DNA of 33,168 nucleotides from Burkholderiales bacterium (GTDB lineage: Bacteria > Pseudomonadota > Gammaproteobacteria > Burkholderiales > JAEUOS01), in assembly GCA_016790695.1 (NCBI GenBank), contig JAEUOS010000081.1, positions 1 to 33,168 on the forward strand, written 5' to 3'. The notes below the pieces were generated by a model. The model was not told where the DNA came from and searched no databases. It was given only the letters and a program-made list of their open reading frames with translations. The position numbers and the translations under genes are program-made. Shown here in pieces: positions 1 through 8,816 of this stretch (its first letter is position 1; every line of letters begins with the position of its first letter).

Positions 1-1
1 C

Positions 2-1072
2 GCGGCGCAATCCGCGCGCGCGCGCATCGCGGCCGAACGATCCGCGGCGCAGGCCGCGCACGACGCGCAAGACGCGGCACGGCGCGCCGAATGCAGCGCG
101 CGCGAGGCCGAGGCCGCTGCCGTGGCGCACGCGGCAGCGGCGGCGGCAGCCGACGAGGCCGCGCAGCAGCGTGCGCTGGACGCTGCACGACTCGAGCAGG
201 TCGAACGCGCACGCGCCGCGGCGGAAGCCGGCATGCGCACCGAGATCGCACGGCGCATCGACGCCGAAGAGGCAGCCCTGCGCGCCGCGCAGGATCACGC
301 CGCGGCGGAGCGGGCGGCAGCGGCGGCGGCCGACGAACGCGCCGACGCCGAGGCCCGCGCCGACGCCGCGGCGCGCGCACGCGCCGCGGCCGAGCAGGAC
401 ACACGGGACCAGGCGCGTGCCTGCACGCTGGCAGACGAACAGGCCGCGCTGCTCGAGGAGCAGCGACAGCATGCCGCCGCCGCGGCGGCCAGCGCGGCCG
501 AGGGCCGCAGGGAGGCGGCGCTTGCCGCGCTGCGCCTGGCTCAGGAGAATGCGCAACAGGCCGAAGCGCTGCGCGCTGCCGAAGCCGCGCGCCTCGCGCA
601 AGAGAAGGAAGCCGAATTGGCGCTGGCGCAGCGTCTGCACGAGGAGCAGGCTGCGGTCGAGGCTGCGCGCGCGCGCGCGCTGGTGCAGGCGCACGCGCTC
701 AATGCGGCCCGCAGGCGCAAGGAGGCCGAACTGGCCGCCCGCGAAGACTGGAGCGAGCGCCTCGAGGCCGAGAACGGTATCGCTGCCCCGGTCGCCGCCG
801 CCTGCATGGACCTACGCGTCCGGGCGGACCGACAGGTCGACGGCGTGTCCGACGCGCGCCGGTCCGCCGTGACGGGGCGACGCCGCCGACGCGGCGCCGC
901 GTGGCTGGTCGCGGCGGTGCTGGGCCTCACCGGCGCCGGCGCGAGCCTGGGCTGGTTCCCCACCCCTCCCGCCGGCCGCACCGCCGTGTCCGCCGCGCCG
1001 GCGGACGGCGCGGCGATGCCCCTGCGCCTGAGCCGGGAATTGCGCGTCGCGCCATCGACCGTCGCGCCCTGA
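2..1072 (+). CDS. Alanine-rich coiled-coil protein with C-terminal membrane segment (5' end outside window)
   Basis: The frame is open from the first complete codon to TGA at 1070-1072, so the gene starts left of the window; 356 residues are visible. A GTG at 122 is a possible internal start, but nothing favours it over an upstream one. About the first 250 residues are a low-complexity run of Ala, Glu, Arg, Gln and Asp without Gly or Pro, as in a long coiled coil or single alpha-helix. Then come a basic stretch (RRRRR) and one hydrophobic segment around nt 896-955, followed by a short Pro/Ala-rich tail. The layout suggests a single-pass anchored rod. Both GC bias and the helical repeat give such proteins many false matches (TolA-like, KfrA-like), so I assign no function. 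It does not appear to share an operon with the next gene, which lies about 145 bp further on. Confidence 0.6.
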   Translation, partial: AAQSARARIAAERSAAQAAHDAQDAARRAECSAREAEAAAVAHAAAAAAADEAAQQRALDAARLEQVERARAAAEAGMRTEIARRIDAEEAALRAAQDHAAAERAAAAAADERADAEARADAAARARAAAEQDTRDQARACTLADEQAALLEEQRQHAAAAAASAAEGRREAALAALRLAQENAQQAEALRAAEAARLAQEKEAELALAQRLHEEQAAVEAARARALVQAHALNAARRRKEAELAAREDWSERLEAENGIAAPVAAACMDLRVRADRQVDGVSDARRSAVTGRRRRRGAAWLVAAVLGLTGAGASLGWFPTPPAGRTAVSAAPADGAAMPLRLSRELRVAPSTVAP

Positions 1073-1179
1073 CCCGCGGCCGCGGCCGGCGGCGGATCCC
1101 GTCGCCTCGATGACCGGCGCCGGCGCCCGTGGAACGCCGGCATGTCGCGTTGCACAATGAAGGGGGACAACGCCGCGTC

Positions 1180-1185
1180 TACAAT
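1180..1185 (+). promoter_or_regulatory. Possible -10 element (TACAAT) of the binding-protein gene
   Basis: TACAAT lies 31 bases before the ATG at 1217, giving a predicted 5' UTR of about 25 nt. No -35 hexamer is visible at 16-18 bp; TTGCAC at 1150-1155 is 24 bp away, which is too far. Confidence 0.3.
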
Positions 1186-1216
1186 GTCGCGGCCCCCTCT
1201 CCCGACGACCTGCACG

Positions 1217-2341
1217 ATGCGACAACTCCGCAGCATTCTCCTCGCCTGCCTCGCAATCGCCGCACCGTCGCTGGCCGGCGCGCAGGGCGACCCCATCCTG
1301 ATCGGGCAATCGGTGCCGTTGACCGGCTCGAACAAGGAGCTTGGCGAGGAAATCCGCGACGGTGCCCTCGCGTACTTCAAGCGCGTGAACGCCGCCGGTG
1401 GCGTCGGCGGGCGCGCGATCGAACTGGTCACGCTCGACGATGGCAACGACACCAAGGTGGCGGCGGAGAATGCGCGCAAGCTCATCGAGGAGCGCGGCGT
1501 GCTGGCCCTGTTCGGCTACGCCAGCGCGACGCTGAGCCGCCCGGCGATGCCGTTTGCGGAGAAGTCGCGCACGCCCTTCCTGTTCCCGTTCACCGGTGCC
1601 GACCCGATGCGAGTGTTCAATCGCGTGCTCTACAACCACCGCGCCAGCTATGCCGACGAACTCGAGAAGATCGTCAACCACTATGCGACCGTCGGCGTGA
1701 AGTCCTTCGGCATCCTCTACCACGAGGACGTGGTCGGCAAGGAGAACCTGGCAGCGGTCGAGCGTGCGCTCGCCAAGCGCGGCTTCAAGGCCGTCGCCGT
1801 CGTCGGCATCGCGCGCACCAATCCGGACATCGCGGGCGCGGTCGCGTCGGTGTCGCGCAGCAAGCCCGACGTGATGATCACCACCACGCTGGCCCGGCCC
1901 AACGCCGACTTCATCAAGGGCGCGCGCGCCGCCAATCCCGGCATGCAGTTCGTCAGCAACTCGTTTCCGGGACCCAACGTGCTCATGCGCATGCTGGGCA
2001 AGGACGGCGTCGGCGTGACCATCGCGCAGGTCGTCCCGCCGGTGACCAACCGCAACATCCCGGTGGTCGCCGAGTACCAGGCCGCGTTCGAGAAAGCGAG
2101 CGGAACCAGGAACTTCGCGGCAACCTCGCTCGAGGCCTACATTGCCGCGAAGATCCTGGTCGAGGGGATCCGGCGCGCCGGTCCGGCGCGCGTGAACCGG
2201 GAGTCGCTCATGACCGCCCTCGACGCGATGCGCAGCTACGACGTCGGCGGCTACGTGGTCGGCTTTTCGCCCAACAACCACAATGGCAGTGCGTTCACCG
2301 AGATCACGGTGATCAACCGCAACCTGCAGTTCGGGTACTGA
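1217..2341 (+). CDS. Periplasmic substrate-binding protein, branched-chain amino acid ABC type (LivK-like)
   Basis: The 374-residue product begins with a Sec signal peptide (MRQLRSILLACLAIAAPSLAGAQ, likely cut after AGA), which is why I prefer ATG 1217 over an in-frame ATG at 1142. The mature part starts DPILIGQSVPLTGSNKELG, the usual opening of the Peripla_BP_6 / LivK fold, and keeps the features of that family (NAAGGVGGRAIELVTLDD, then an ENARKLIEE helix). Members bind amino acids or small amides and aromatic acids for HAAT-type ABC transporters, and some serve as sensors. No permease or ATPase gene lies nearby, so the ligand cannot be inferred. It converges on cysE with about 100 bp between, in which I see no U-tract terminator. 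Confidence 0.9.
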   Translation: MRQLRSILLACLAIAAPSLAGAQGDPILIGQSVPLTGSNKELGEEIRDGALAYFKRVNAAGGVGGRAIELVTLDDGNDTKVAAENARKLIEERGVLALFGYASATLSRPAMPFAEKSRTPFLFPFTGADPMRVFNRVLYNHRASYADELEKIVNHYATVGVKSFGILYHEDVVGKENLAAVERALAKRGFKAVAVVGIARTNPDIAGAVASVSRSKPDVMITTTLARPNADFIKGARAANPGMQFVSNSFPGPNVLMRMLGKDGVGVTIAQVVPPVTNRNIPVVAEYQAAFEKASGTRNFAATSLEAYIAAKILVEGIRRAGPARVNRESLMTALDAMRSYDVGGYVVGFSPNNHNGSAFTEITVINRNLQFGY

Positions 2342-2443
2342 GCGGCTGCCGCGCCGCTGCCGAGAGGCTGCTGCGCGCCTGCCGCGCGGTCATCGGCCGG
2401 CCGGCGCGGGCCGCCGGGCGATCGCTGCGGGCCCGCCGCCCGC

Positions 2444-3220
2444 TCACCCGTTGGCGACCTGACGCGCGCGCGCGCCGAAGGCGTGCGCGACCACGTTGTC
2501 CTCGCCTGCCGCTGACGCCTGCTCGGCCGCGAGCCGCGCCTCGAGTGCCGCGACGCGCTCGAGCAGCACGTCGACGCGGCGATCGGTCTCGGCGCCGTGG
2601 TCGATGAGGCCGTTGAGCGCCTTGGCCAGCGGATCCTCGTCTCCGCCGGTGAGCGCATAGGCGGAGAAACCGAGCTTGGCGGCCTGTTCCTCGCGCCGCT
2701 GCGCGGCCGACTCCTCGATGATGCGCGCGGGAATCCCGACCGCGGTCGCGCCCGGCGGCACATCCTTCACGACGACGGCATTCGACCCCACCTTGGCGCC
2801 CTCGTGCATGACGATCGGCCCGAGCACCTTGGCTCCGGCGCCGATGACCACCCGATCCTTGAGCGTCGGGTGCCGCTTGCCCTTGTTCCACGAGGTCCCG
2901 CCCAGCGTCACCCCGTGATAGATCGTGACGTCATCGCCGATCTCGGCGGTCTCGCCGATGACCACGCCCATGCCGTGGTCGATGAAGAACCGCCGGCCGA
3001 TCGTCGCGCCCGGGTGGATTTCGATCCCGGTCGCCCAGCGCGCCAGATGCGAGGTGAAGCGCCCGAGCCATTTCAGGCGACGGCGCCAGAACCAGTTCGC
3101 GACGCGATGCAGGAGCAGCGCATGAAACCCCGGATAGCAGGTCAGCACTTCCCACACCGAACGGGCGGCGGGATCGCGGTCGAAAACGCTGTTGATGTCT
3201 TCCCGAAGGCGCGCAAACAT
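2444..3220 (-). CDS. cysE: Serine O-acetyltransferase
   Basis: CysE acetylates L-serine with acetyl-CoA, the first committed step of cysteine synthesis. The 258-residue protein has the N-terminal helical part ([20 protein letters not shown], then [15 protein letters not shown]) and a left-handed beta-helix of hexapeptide repeats from about residue 66 to 160. Conserved sequences are [31 protein letters not shown] with a catalytic-type His at 102, and [22 protein letters not shown]. About 90 residues follow the usual core end; they are Ala/Arg/Glu-rich and helical, with unknown role. ATG 3220 is the only start that gives the complete N-terminus. In many relatives cysE sits beside trmJ and suhB; here those genes are about 27 kb away. 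A promoter and a possible IscR-type site lie directly upstream. Confidence 0.96.
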   Translation of the reverse strand: MFARLREDINSVFDRDPAARSVWEVLTCYPGFHALLLHRVANWFWRRRLKWLGRFTSHLARWATGIEIHPGATIGRRFFIDHGMGVVIGETAEIGDDVTIYHGVTLGGTSWNKGKRHPTLKDRVVIGAGAKVLGPIVMHEGAKVGSNAVVVKDVPPGATAVGIPARIIEESAAQRREEQAAKLGFSAYALTGGDEDPLAKALNGLIDHGAETDRRVDVLLERVAALEARLAAEQASAAGEDNVVAHAFGARARQVANG

Positions 3221-3225
3221 GATGA

Positions 3226-3250
3226 ATACCCGAACGAATCAGTCGGATGC
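3226..3250 (-). promoter_or_regulatory. Possible IscR-type (Rrf2 family) operator in front of cysE
   Basis: On the plus strand the site begins ATACCCGA, has a central CGAATC, and ends CAGTCGGATGC. Compared with the 25-bp E. coli type 1 IscR consensus as I remember it (ATA-SYY-GACT-RWWWY-AGTC-RRS-TAT), 20 of 25 positions agree. The ATASYY half, the central RWWWY and the AGTC block are complete. The site overlaps the -10 and the predicted start of the cysE transcript, a position suited to repression. IscR control of cysE would make sense because cysteine feeds Fe-S cluster assembly and cysE sits next to iscR in several proteobacteria. This is inference from one motif. Confidence 0.35.
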
Positions 3251-3275
3251 TACGCTCTTCAATGCCCCTGCGCAA
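3247..3275 (-). promoter_or_regulatory. Possible cysE promoter
   Basis: On the minus strand TTGCGC (3275-3270) and TAGCAT (3252-3247) are spaced by 17 bp, with a predicted start near 3240. The hexamers match the sigma-70 consensus at 3 and 4 positions. The same two hexamers recur with 16-bp spacing at 27698-27725. Confidence 0.35.
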
Positions 3276-3309
3276 CTGCCGTCCGGCCGCCTGCCCGCCC
3301 CGCGCGCGG

Positions 3310-4650
3310 TCACGCTGCCGCGACCGCGGCAAGGCTGCCGGCAAGCTCGCTGACCAGCGCGCCGTCCTCTCCCTCGACCATCACCCGCAGCACCGGCTCG
3401 GTGCCGGACGGGCGCAACAGCACCCGGCCGCGCCCGCCCAGGCGTGCTTCGGCCTCCTTGACGGCCGCCGCGAGCGCCTGGTTCGACTCCCATGCCTTGC
3501 GGTCGGTCAGGCGCACGCTCTTGAGGACCTGCGGGAACAGCTGCAGTTCCCGCCCGGCCTCGGCGAGCGTCTGGTCGGACAGACGCAAGGCCTTGAGCAC
3601 CTGCAACGCCGAGACGATGCCGTCGCCCGTGGTATGGCAGTCGAGGCAGAGGATGTGCCCGGAGTTCTCGCCGCCATGCAGCCAGCGCTTCTCGTGCAGC
3701 ATCTCGAGCACGTAGCGGTCGCCGACCTTGGCGCGCGCGAACGGCACCTCCAGCCGCGCCATCGCCTGCTCGAACGCGAGGTTGGTCATCAGCGTGCCGA
3801 CCACGCCCGGAACCCGGCCGCTCGCCTGGCGTTCCTTGACGATCAGATAGAGCAGCTCGTCGCCGTCGTAGGTGCGGCCGGTGGCATCGGCCATCACCAC
3901 GCGGTCGGCGTCGCCGTCGAGCGCCACGCCGATGTCGGCCCGGTGCTGACGGACGGCATCCGACAGCGCCTTCGGATGGGTCGCGCCGACGCCATCGTTG
4001 ATGTTGCGGCCGGTCGGCTGGTTGCCGATCGTGATCACCTCGGCGCCGAGTTCATGGAACACGTGCGGCGCGATGTGGTACGCGGCACCATTGGCGCAAT
4101 CGACCACCACGCGCATGCCGTGCAGGTCCAGGTCGTACGGCACGCTGGCCTTGCAGAATTCGATGTAGCGGCCGGCCGCGTCGTCCAGCCGGCGCGCCTT
4201 GCCGAGCGCCGAGGAGTCGACGCATCCCATCGGCTTCTCGAGTTCGGCCTCGATCGCCAGTTCGACCGCGTCGGGCAGCTTCAGGCCGCCCTCCGAGAAG
4301 AACTTGATGCCGTTGTCCTCGTACGGATTGTGCGAGGCGCTGATCACCACCCCCGCCTGCGCGCGGACCGCGCGCGTGAGGTAGGCCACCGCCGGCGTCG
4401 GCATCGGCCCGACCAGCATCACGTCGACCCCGGCGGCGGCGAAGCCGGCCTCGAGCGCCGCCTCCAGCATGTAGCCGGAGACGCGCGTGTCCTTGCCGAT
4501 CAGCACCGCCGGATGCTCGTCGCCGCCGATCCCCTGCTGGACCAGGACGCGGCCGGCGGCATAGCCCAGGCGCAGGACGAAGTCGGGAGTGATCGGCGCC
4601 TTGCCGACGCGGCCGCGCACACCATCGGTGCCAAAGTATTTTCTGCTCAT
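3310..4650 (-). CDS. glmM: Phosphoglucosamine mutase
   Basis: GlmM converts glucosamine-6-phosphate to glucosamine-1-phosphate for UDP-GlcNAc, and so for peptidoglycan and LPS. The 446 residues match the family length. The N-terminus is [13 protein letters not shown]. The phosphoserine loop is ISASHNP with the active serine at residue 106, the Mg2+ loop is DGDADR at 245-250, the sugar-binding loop is GGENSGH at 326-332, and the C-terminal phosphate-binding loop is RPSGTEP. The gene lies 39 bp downstream of folP on the same strand, the usual ftsH-folP-glmM order, and is probably cotranscribed with them. No Shine-Dalgarno sequence is evident, but ATG 4650 gives the exact conserved start. Confidence 0.97.
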   Translation of the reverse strand: MSRKYFGTDGVRGRVGKAPITPDFVLRLGYAAGRVLVQQGIGGDEHPAVLIGKDTRVSGYMLEAALEAGFAAAGVDVMLVGPMPTPAVAYLTRAVRAQAGVVISASHNPYEDNGIKFFSEGGLKLPDAVELAIEAELEKPMGCVDSSALGKARRLDDAAGRYIEFCKASVPYDLDLHGMRVVVDCANGAAYHIAPHVFHELGAEVITIGNQPTGRNINDGVGATHPKALSDAVRQHRADIGVALDGDADRVVMADATGRTYDGDELLYLIVKERQASGRVPGVVGTLMTNLAFEQAMARLEVPFARAKVGDRYVLEMLHEKRWLHGGENSGHILCLDCHTTGDGIVSALQVLKALRLSDQTLAEAGRELQLFPQVLKSVRLTDRKAWESNQALAAAVKEAEARLGGRGRVLLRPSGTEPVLRVMVEGEDGALVSELAGSLAAVAAA

Positions 4651-4689
4651 GGGAAAGGTCGGATTGGTCGTCGTTGAAGGCGGCCCGGA

Positions 4690-5535
4690 TCAGCGGCTCG
4701 TGCGCACCGCCTGCCACACCGCGAGCGCGTCCCGCGTCGCCGCGACGTCGTGCACGCGCAGAATTGTCGCACCGTTCTGGGCGGCGATCAGGGCGGCGGC
4801 GACGCTGCCGAACACGCGCCCCTCGGGCTGCGTCCGGCCGGTGAGCGCGCCGATGGTCGACTTGCGCGACAGTCCGGCCAGCACCGCCACGCCGATCGCG
4901 CCGAGGCTGTCCAGATGCCGCAGCAGTTCGACATTGTGCGCCACGGTCTTGCCGAATCCGAACCCGGGATCGATCACCAGCTGGTCGTCGGCGACACCGG
5001 CGGCACGGAACGCCGCAACGCGCGCGCCGAGAAACGCACGCACCTCGGCCACCACGTCGGCATAGGCCGGCCCGGCCTGCATGGTCGCGGGATCGCCGCG
5101 CATGTGCATCATCGCCAGAACCGTGCCGCCGGCGGCCGCCCGGCACGCGACTTCGAATGCGCCCGGCGCACCGAAGGCGCGAATGTCGTTGAGCATCGCG
5201 GCCCCGGACGCGACCGCCTCGGCCATCAGTTCCGGCTTGTAGGTGTCCACCGACACCGGGACCCCGAGCCGCACTGCCGCGCGCAGCACCGGCAGCAGCC
5301 GGCGCCCCTCCTCGGCCAGCGGCAGCGGTGCGGCGCCCGGGCGGCTCGACTCGGCCCCCAGATCGAGCAGGTCGGCGCCATCGGCGACCAGGGCTTCGGC
5401 GTGTCGGAGCGCCGCGGCGGGATCGAGAAACCGGCCGCCATCGGAAAACGAATCCGGGGTGATGTTGACCACGCCCATGACGAGGGGCATGGCCTGCCCG
5501 CGCCGACGGTCGCGCAGGGAGGCGGCCAGGGACAC
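4690..5535 (-). CDS. folP: Dihydropteroate synthase
   Basis: FolP condenses p-aminobenzoate with dihydropterin pyrophosphate in folate synthesis and is the sulfonamide target. The 281-residue TIM barrel shows loop 1 (MGVVNITPDSFSDGG, residues 20-34), loop 2 as LGAESSRPGA (59-68), DIRAFG, DPGFGFGKT (189-197), LAGLSRKS (219-226) and the closing RVHDV (260-264). The start is a GTG at 5535; the next in-frame Met (residue 16, AMPLVMG) would leave only a very short lead, so I keep GTG, without a convincing ribosome binding site. It sits between ftsH (81 bp upstream) and glmM, in the common order. Confidence 0.96.
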   Translation of the reverse strand: MSLAASLRDRRRGQAMPLVMGVVNITPDSFSDGGRFLDPAAALRHAEALVADGADLLDLGAESSRPGAAPLPLAEEGRRLLPVLRAAVRLGVPVSVDTYKPELMAEAVASGAAMLNDIRAFGAPGAFEVACRAAAGGTVLAMMHMRGDPATMQAGPAYADVVAEVRAFLGARVAAFRAAGVADDQLVIDPGFGFGKTVAHNVELLRHLDSLGAIGVAVLAGLSRKSTIGALTGRTQPEGRVFGSVAAALIAAQNGATILRVHDVAATRDALAVWQAVRTSR

Positions 5536-5616
5536 CGCGCAGCCGCTCCGGCAGGCGATCCGTTCAGGATCCGAGCGTCACGCGCCGCCAGGCGCCGTCG
5601 GCGGGCCCGGCGCGGC

Positions 5617-7509
5617 CTAGGCCGCGCTGGCGCTTGCCGACGGTGCCACGCCGCCCGACGCGTTGTCCTTCGGCGGCGGCGGCGGCGACTGCGACGGCTT
5701 CGGCGGGCGCGGCGGCCGGCCGGCGACGATGTCGTCGATCTGGTCCGAATCGATGGTTTCCCATTCGAGCAGGGCGCTGGCCATCGCGTGCATCTTGTCG
5801 GCGTTGTCCTCGATGAGCTTGCGCGCGAGCTTGTACTGCTCGTCGATGATCCGGCGGATCTCGGCGTCGACCGTCTGCATCGTCGCCTCGGACACCTGCG
5901 TGGTGCGGGTCACCGAGCGCCCGAGGAACACCTCGCCCTCGTTCTCGGCGTAGACCATCGGACCGAGCTTGTCGCTCATCCCGTAGCGGGTGACCATGTC
6001 GCGCGCCATCTGGGTCGCGCGCTCGAAGTCGTTGGAGGCGCCGGTGGTCATCTGGTTCATGAACACCTCTTCGGCGATGCGCCCGCCGAACAGCATCGCG
6101 ATCTTGTTGAGCATGTACTCGCGGTCGTAGGAATACTTGTCGCGCTCCGGCAGGCTCATGGTCACGCCGAGCGCGCGGCCGCGCGGGATGATGGTGACCT
6201 TGTGCACCGGATCGCACTTCGGGAGGAGCTTGCCGATCAGCGCGTGGCCCGCCTCGTGGTAGGCGGTGTTGCGCTTCTCCTCCTCGTCCATGACCATGGT
6301 GCGCCGCTCGGCGCCCATCATGATCTTGTCCTTGGCCATCTCGAAGTCGTCCATGTCGACCAGGCGCTTGTTGCGCCGCGCCGCGAACAGGGCCGCCTCG
6401 TTGACCAGATTGGCCAGATCGGCACCCGAAAAGCCCGGCGTGCCGCGCGCCAGAATGTCGGCCTTGACGTCGGGCGCCAGCGGCACCTTGCGCATGTGCA
6501 CGCCCAGGATCTGCTCGCGGCCGCGGATGTCGGGCAGCGGCACCACCACCTGGCGGTCGAACCGGCCGGGTCGCAGCAGCGCGGGATCGAGCACGTCCGG
6601 ACGGTTCGTCGCGGCGATCACGATCACGCCGGTGCCGGTCTCGAATCCGTCCATCTCGACCAGCATCTGGTTCAGGGTCTGCTCGCGCTCGTCGTTGCCG
6701 CCCCCCAGGCCGGCGCCGCGCTGGCGGCCCACCGCGTCGATCTCGTCGATGAAGATGATGCAGGGCGCGTGCTTCTTGGCGTTCTCGAACATGTCGCGCA
6801 CGCGGGCCGCGCCGACACCGACGAACATCTCGACGAAGTCGGACCCGGAAATCGAGAAGAACGGCACCTTCGCCTCGCCGGCGATCGCCTTGGCGAGAAG
6901 CGTCTTGCCGGTCCCGGGGGAACCCACCATCAGCGCGCCGCGCGGGATGCGGCCGCCCAGTTTCTGGAACTTGGACGGATCCTTGAGGAAGTCGACGAAC
7001 TCCGCGACCTCCTCCTTGGCCTCGTCGCAACCGGCGACGTCGGCAAAGGTCACCGAGTTGTTCGACTCGTCGAGCATGCGCGCCTTGCTCTTGCCGAACG
7101 AGAACGCGCCGCCGCGCCCGCCGCCCTGCATCTGCCGCATGAAGAAGATCCACACGCCGATCAGGAGCAGCATCGGGAACCACGAGATGAAGATCGACAG
7201 CAGGAGCGGCTTCTCCTCCTCGACGCGCACATCGAACTTGACCCCGTACTTGACGAGGTCGCCGATGAGGCCGCGGTCGAGGTAGGTGACGTTGGTGCGC
7301 ACCTTCTTGTCGTCGACGGTCGTGGCGATGATGGTGCGATCGTCGATCACCGCGCTCTTGATCTGCCCGGCCTTGACCTGGTCGAGGAAGTCCGAGTAGC
7401 TCACCGACCCGGCGCCCGTCGCGCTCTGTCCGCCGAACTGCTTGAAGACGGTGAAGAGCACCAGTGCAATCACCAGCCAGACCGCAATCTTCGAAAACGT
7501 ATTGTTCAA
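5617..7509 (-). CDS. ftsH: ATP-dependent zinc metalloprotease FtsH
   Basis: FtsH is the membrane-anchored AAA+ protease that degrades misassembled membrane proteins and some cytoplasmic regulators. The 630 residues contain TM1 (about 8-23), a periplasmic loop, TM2 (about 103-124), the AAA module with Walker A GSPGTGKT (196-203), Walker B IIFIDEID (251-258) and the second region of homology [19 protein letters not shown] (300-318), then the zinc site HEAGH (418-422) and a Pro/Ser-rich tail. The start is TTG at 7509, with AGGGAG 5 nt upstream; it yields [13 protein letters not shown], which fits the family N-terminus, and no ATG is suitably placed. Rare initiation may limit the level of this protease. 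Confidence 0.97.
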   Translation of the reverse strand: MNNTFSKIAVWLVIALVLFTVFKQFGGQSATGAGSVSYSDFLDQVKAGQIKSAVIDDRTIIATTVDDKKVRTNVTYLDRGLIGDLVKYGVKFDVRVEEEKPLLLSIFISWFPMLLLIGVWIFFMRQMQGGGRGGAFSFGKSKARMLDESNNSVTFADVAGCDEAKEEVAEFVDFLKDPSKFQKLGGRIPRGALMVGSPGTGKTLLAKAIAGEAKVPFFSISGSDFVEMFVGVGAARVRDMFENAKKHAPCIIFIDEIDAVGRQRGAGLGGGNDEREQTLNQMLVEMDGFETGTGVIVIAATNRPDVLDPALLRPGRFDRQVVVPLPDIRGREQILGVHMRKVPLAPDVKADILARGTPGFSGADLANLVNEAALFAARRNKRLVDMDDFEMAKDKIMMGAERRTMVMDEEEKRNTAYHEAGHALIGKLLPKCDPVHKVTIIPRGRALGVTMSLPERDKYSYDREYMLNKIAMLFGGRIAEEVFMNQMTTGASNDFERATQMARDMVTRYGMSDKLGPMVYAENEGEVFLGRSVTRTTQVSEATMQTVDAEIRRIIDEQYKLARKLIEDNADKMHAMASALLEWETIDSDQIDDIVAGRPPRPPKPSQSPPPPPKDNASGGVAPSASASAA

Positions 7510-7581
7510 CTACTCTCCCTGGCCACGCGGGCCTGCCGGCATGCTGCGGAACCGGCGCTAAGCACCTGATTTGACTACTAC

Positions 7582-7587
7582 ATTGTA
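7582..7587 (-). promoter_or_regulatory. Possible -10 element of the ftsH(-folP-glmM) transcript
   Basis: TACAAT on the minus strand (7587 to 7582) lies in the 81-bp gap between rlmE and ftsH and would give a 5' UTR of about 65 nt. No good -35 is seen, so read-through from rlmE is also possible. Confidence 0.3.
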
Positions 7588-7590
7588 CCC

Positions 7591-8277
7591 CTATTCCGTC
7601 GACTCCACGGAATCTTCGCGCAGTTGTCTGCCCACCAGGAAGACTTCGGCGCTGCGGTCGCGCGATGCCTTCGGTTTGTGGGATTTCACATCATGGAAAG
7701 AGGCGCGCATCTGCTTCAGAAACTCCGGAAAACCCTGTCCCTGGAACACCTTTACGACCAGCGCCCCGTCGGGCTTGAGGAACCGGCGGGCGAAGTCGAG
7801 CGCAAGTTCGGCCAGCCCGATCGAGCGCGCCTGATCGGCCGCGCCGATGCCCGAGATATTGGGCGCCATGTCGGACAAAACAAGGTCGGCGCGGCGTCCG
7901 GGCCCGAGGCGGCGGGCGACTTCGGCAAGCCCGGCGTCGGTCGAAAAGTCGGCCCGGACGAAGTCGACGCCCGGCAGTCCCGCCATGTCGAGCAGGTCGA
8001 CCGCCACCACGCGGCCGCCGCCGTGCTCGCCGCCGCCGATCCGCTGCGCCACCACCTGGGACCAGCCGCCCGGCGCCGCACCGAGGTCGACCACCAGCAT
8101 GCCCCGGCGCAGCAGGCGCGCCTTCTGGTCGATCTCGAGGATCTTGAATGCCGCCCGCGACCGATAGCCGCGCTTGCGCGCCTCCTGCACGTAGGGATCG
8201 GTGACGTGCTCATGCATCCAGCGGTTGCTGGAGACCGACCGGGTGGGCTTGACGTGCCCGCGCGGCTTGCGTTCCAT
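7591..8277 (-). CDS. rlmE: 23S rRNA (uridine-2'-O-)-methyltransferase RlmE (FtsJ/RrmJ)
   Basis: RlmE methylates the 2'-OH of U2552 (E. coli numbering) in 23S rRNA during late large-subunit assembly. The 228 residues include the SAM motif [13 protein letters not shown] (62-74) and a complete K-D-K-E tetrad: Lys45 ([10 protein letters not shown]), Asp136 (VLSDMAPN), Lys176 (LVVKVFQG) and Glu211 (AEVFLV). GGAGG lies 10 nt before the ATG at 8277. It is divergent from yhbY, another large-subunit assembly factor, and lies upstream of ftsH, as in E. coli. Confidence 0.96.
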   Translation of the reverse strand: MERKPRGHVKPTRSVSSNRWMHEHVTDPYVQEARKRGYRSRAAFKILEIDQKARLLRRGMLVVDLGAAPGGWSQVVAQRIGGGEHGGGRVVAVDLLDMAGLPGVDFVRADFSTDAGLAEVARRLGPGRRADLVLSDMAPNISGIGAADQARSIGLAELALDFARRFLKPDGALVVKVFQGQGFPEFLKQMRASFHDVKSHKPKASRDRSAEVFLVGRQLREDSVESTE

Positions 8278-8384
8278 CGACTCGCAACCTCCGTCAGGCG
8301 GGCGCCGCTATACTGCGCGGCCCTGCGCATTCGGCGGCGCCGGCGCCCGGACCCGCCGCGCTAGCGTCGCCACCACATCCGATC
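8278..8384. promoter_or_regulatory. Divergent rlmE / yhbY promoter region
   Basis: This 107-bp gap must hold promoters for both genes. TATACT at 8309-8314 is a reasonable -10 for yhbY, giving about a 64-nt leader; no clear -35 is visible. The reverse strand of the same block reads TATAGC, a weaker candidate for rlmE. Confidence 0.35.
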
Positions 8385-8816
8385 ATGCCTACCCTGACCC
8401 CTTCCGAGCGCGCGACCCTGCGCGCGCACGCGCACCACCTGGACCCCGTGGTCATGATCGGCGATGCCGGGCTGACCGACGCGGTCATGCGCGAAATCGA
8501 TCTGGCGCTGGGCGCCCGCGAACTCATCAAGGTGCGCGTGCTCGGTGACGACCGCGCCGCCCGGACCGCCCACGCCGAGGCGATCGCCGGCCGGCTCGAC
8601 GCCGCGCTGGTCCAGGCGATCGGAAAGCTGCTGGTGCTCTATCGTCCGCGACCACCCGAAACCGCCAAGCCCGCGGGGCCGCGCGCCCGGAGCGGGCCGC
8701 GGCGCACGAAGAAGCAGGAGGGCGCGCGCGCCGAACGCAATCGCGCCGCCGCCGCGCCCCGCGCCAAGCCGCCCCGGCCGCGCGCACCGGCACGGCAGCG
8801 GGCCACGCGCGCCTGA
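8385..8816 (+). CDS. yhbY: Ribosome assembly RNA-binding protein YhbY (CRM domain) with basic tail
   Basis: Residues 1 to about 95 form a complete CRS1-YhbY (CRM) domain: LTPSERATLRAHAHHLDPVV, the IGDAGLTDAV turn corresponding to the GxxG loop region, ELIKVRVLGDD, and the closing strand GKLLVLYRP. YhbY binds pre-50S particles. The E. coli protein is about 97 residues; this one has 143. The extra 45 or so residues are Arg/Lys/Pro/Ala-rich and probably disordered, likely adding non-specific RNA contacts. The start at 8385 matches the domain start. The gene converges on greA with 115 bp between. Confidence 0.92.
   Translation: MPTLTPSERATLRAHAHHLDPVVMIGDAGLTDAVMREIDLALGARELIKVRVLGDDRAARTAHAEAIAGRLDAALVQAIGKLLVLYRPRPPETAKPAGPRARSGPRRTKKQEGARAERNRAAAAPRAKPPRPRAPARQRATRA

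Noticed and set aside
91..1113. Gly/Arg-rich frame overlapping the coiled-coil gene on the same strand
   Set aside because: This is the +1 shadow of the alanine codons. The frame ending at 1072 has a coherent coiled-coil and membrane-segment layout.
1150..1185. TTGCAC plus TACAAT as a full sigma-70 promoter
   Set aside because: The spacer is 24 bp, well beyond the usual 16-18, so only the -10 was kept.
4750..7569. Very long open frame on the plus strand opposite folP and ftsH
   Set aside because: It is antisense to two certain genes, has an Arg/His/Ala-rich composition without any family motif, and is explained by GC-rich third positions that remove stop codons.
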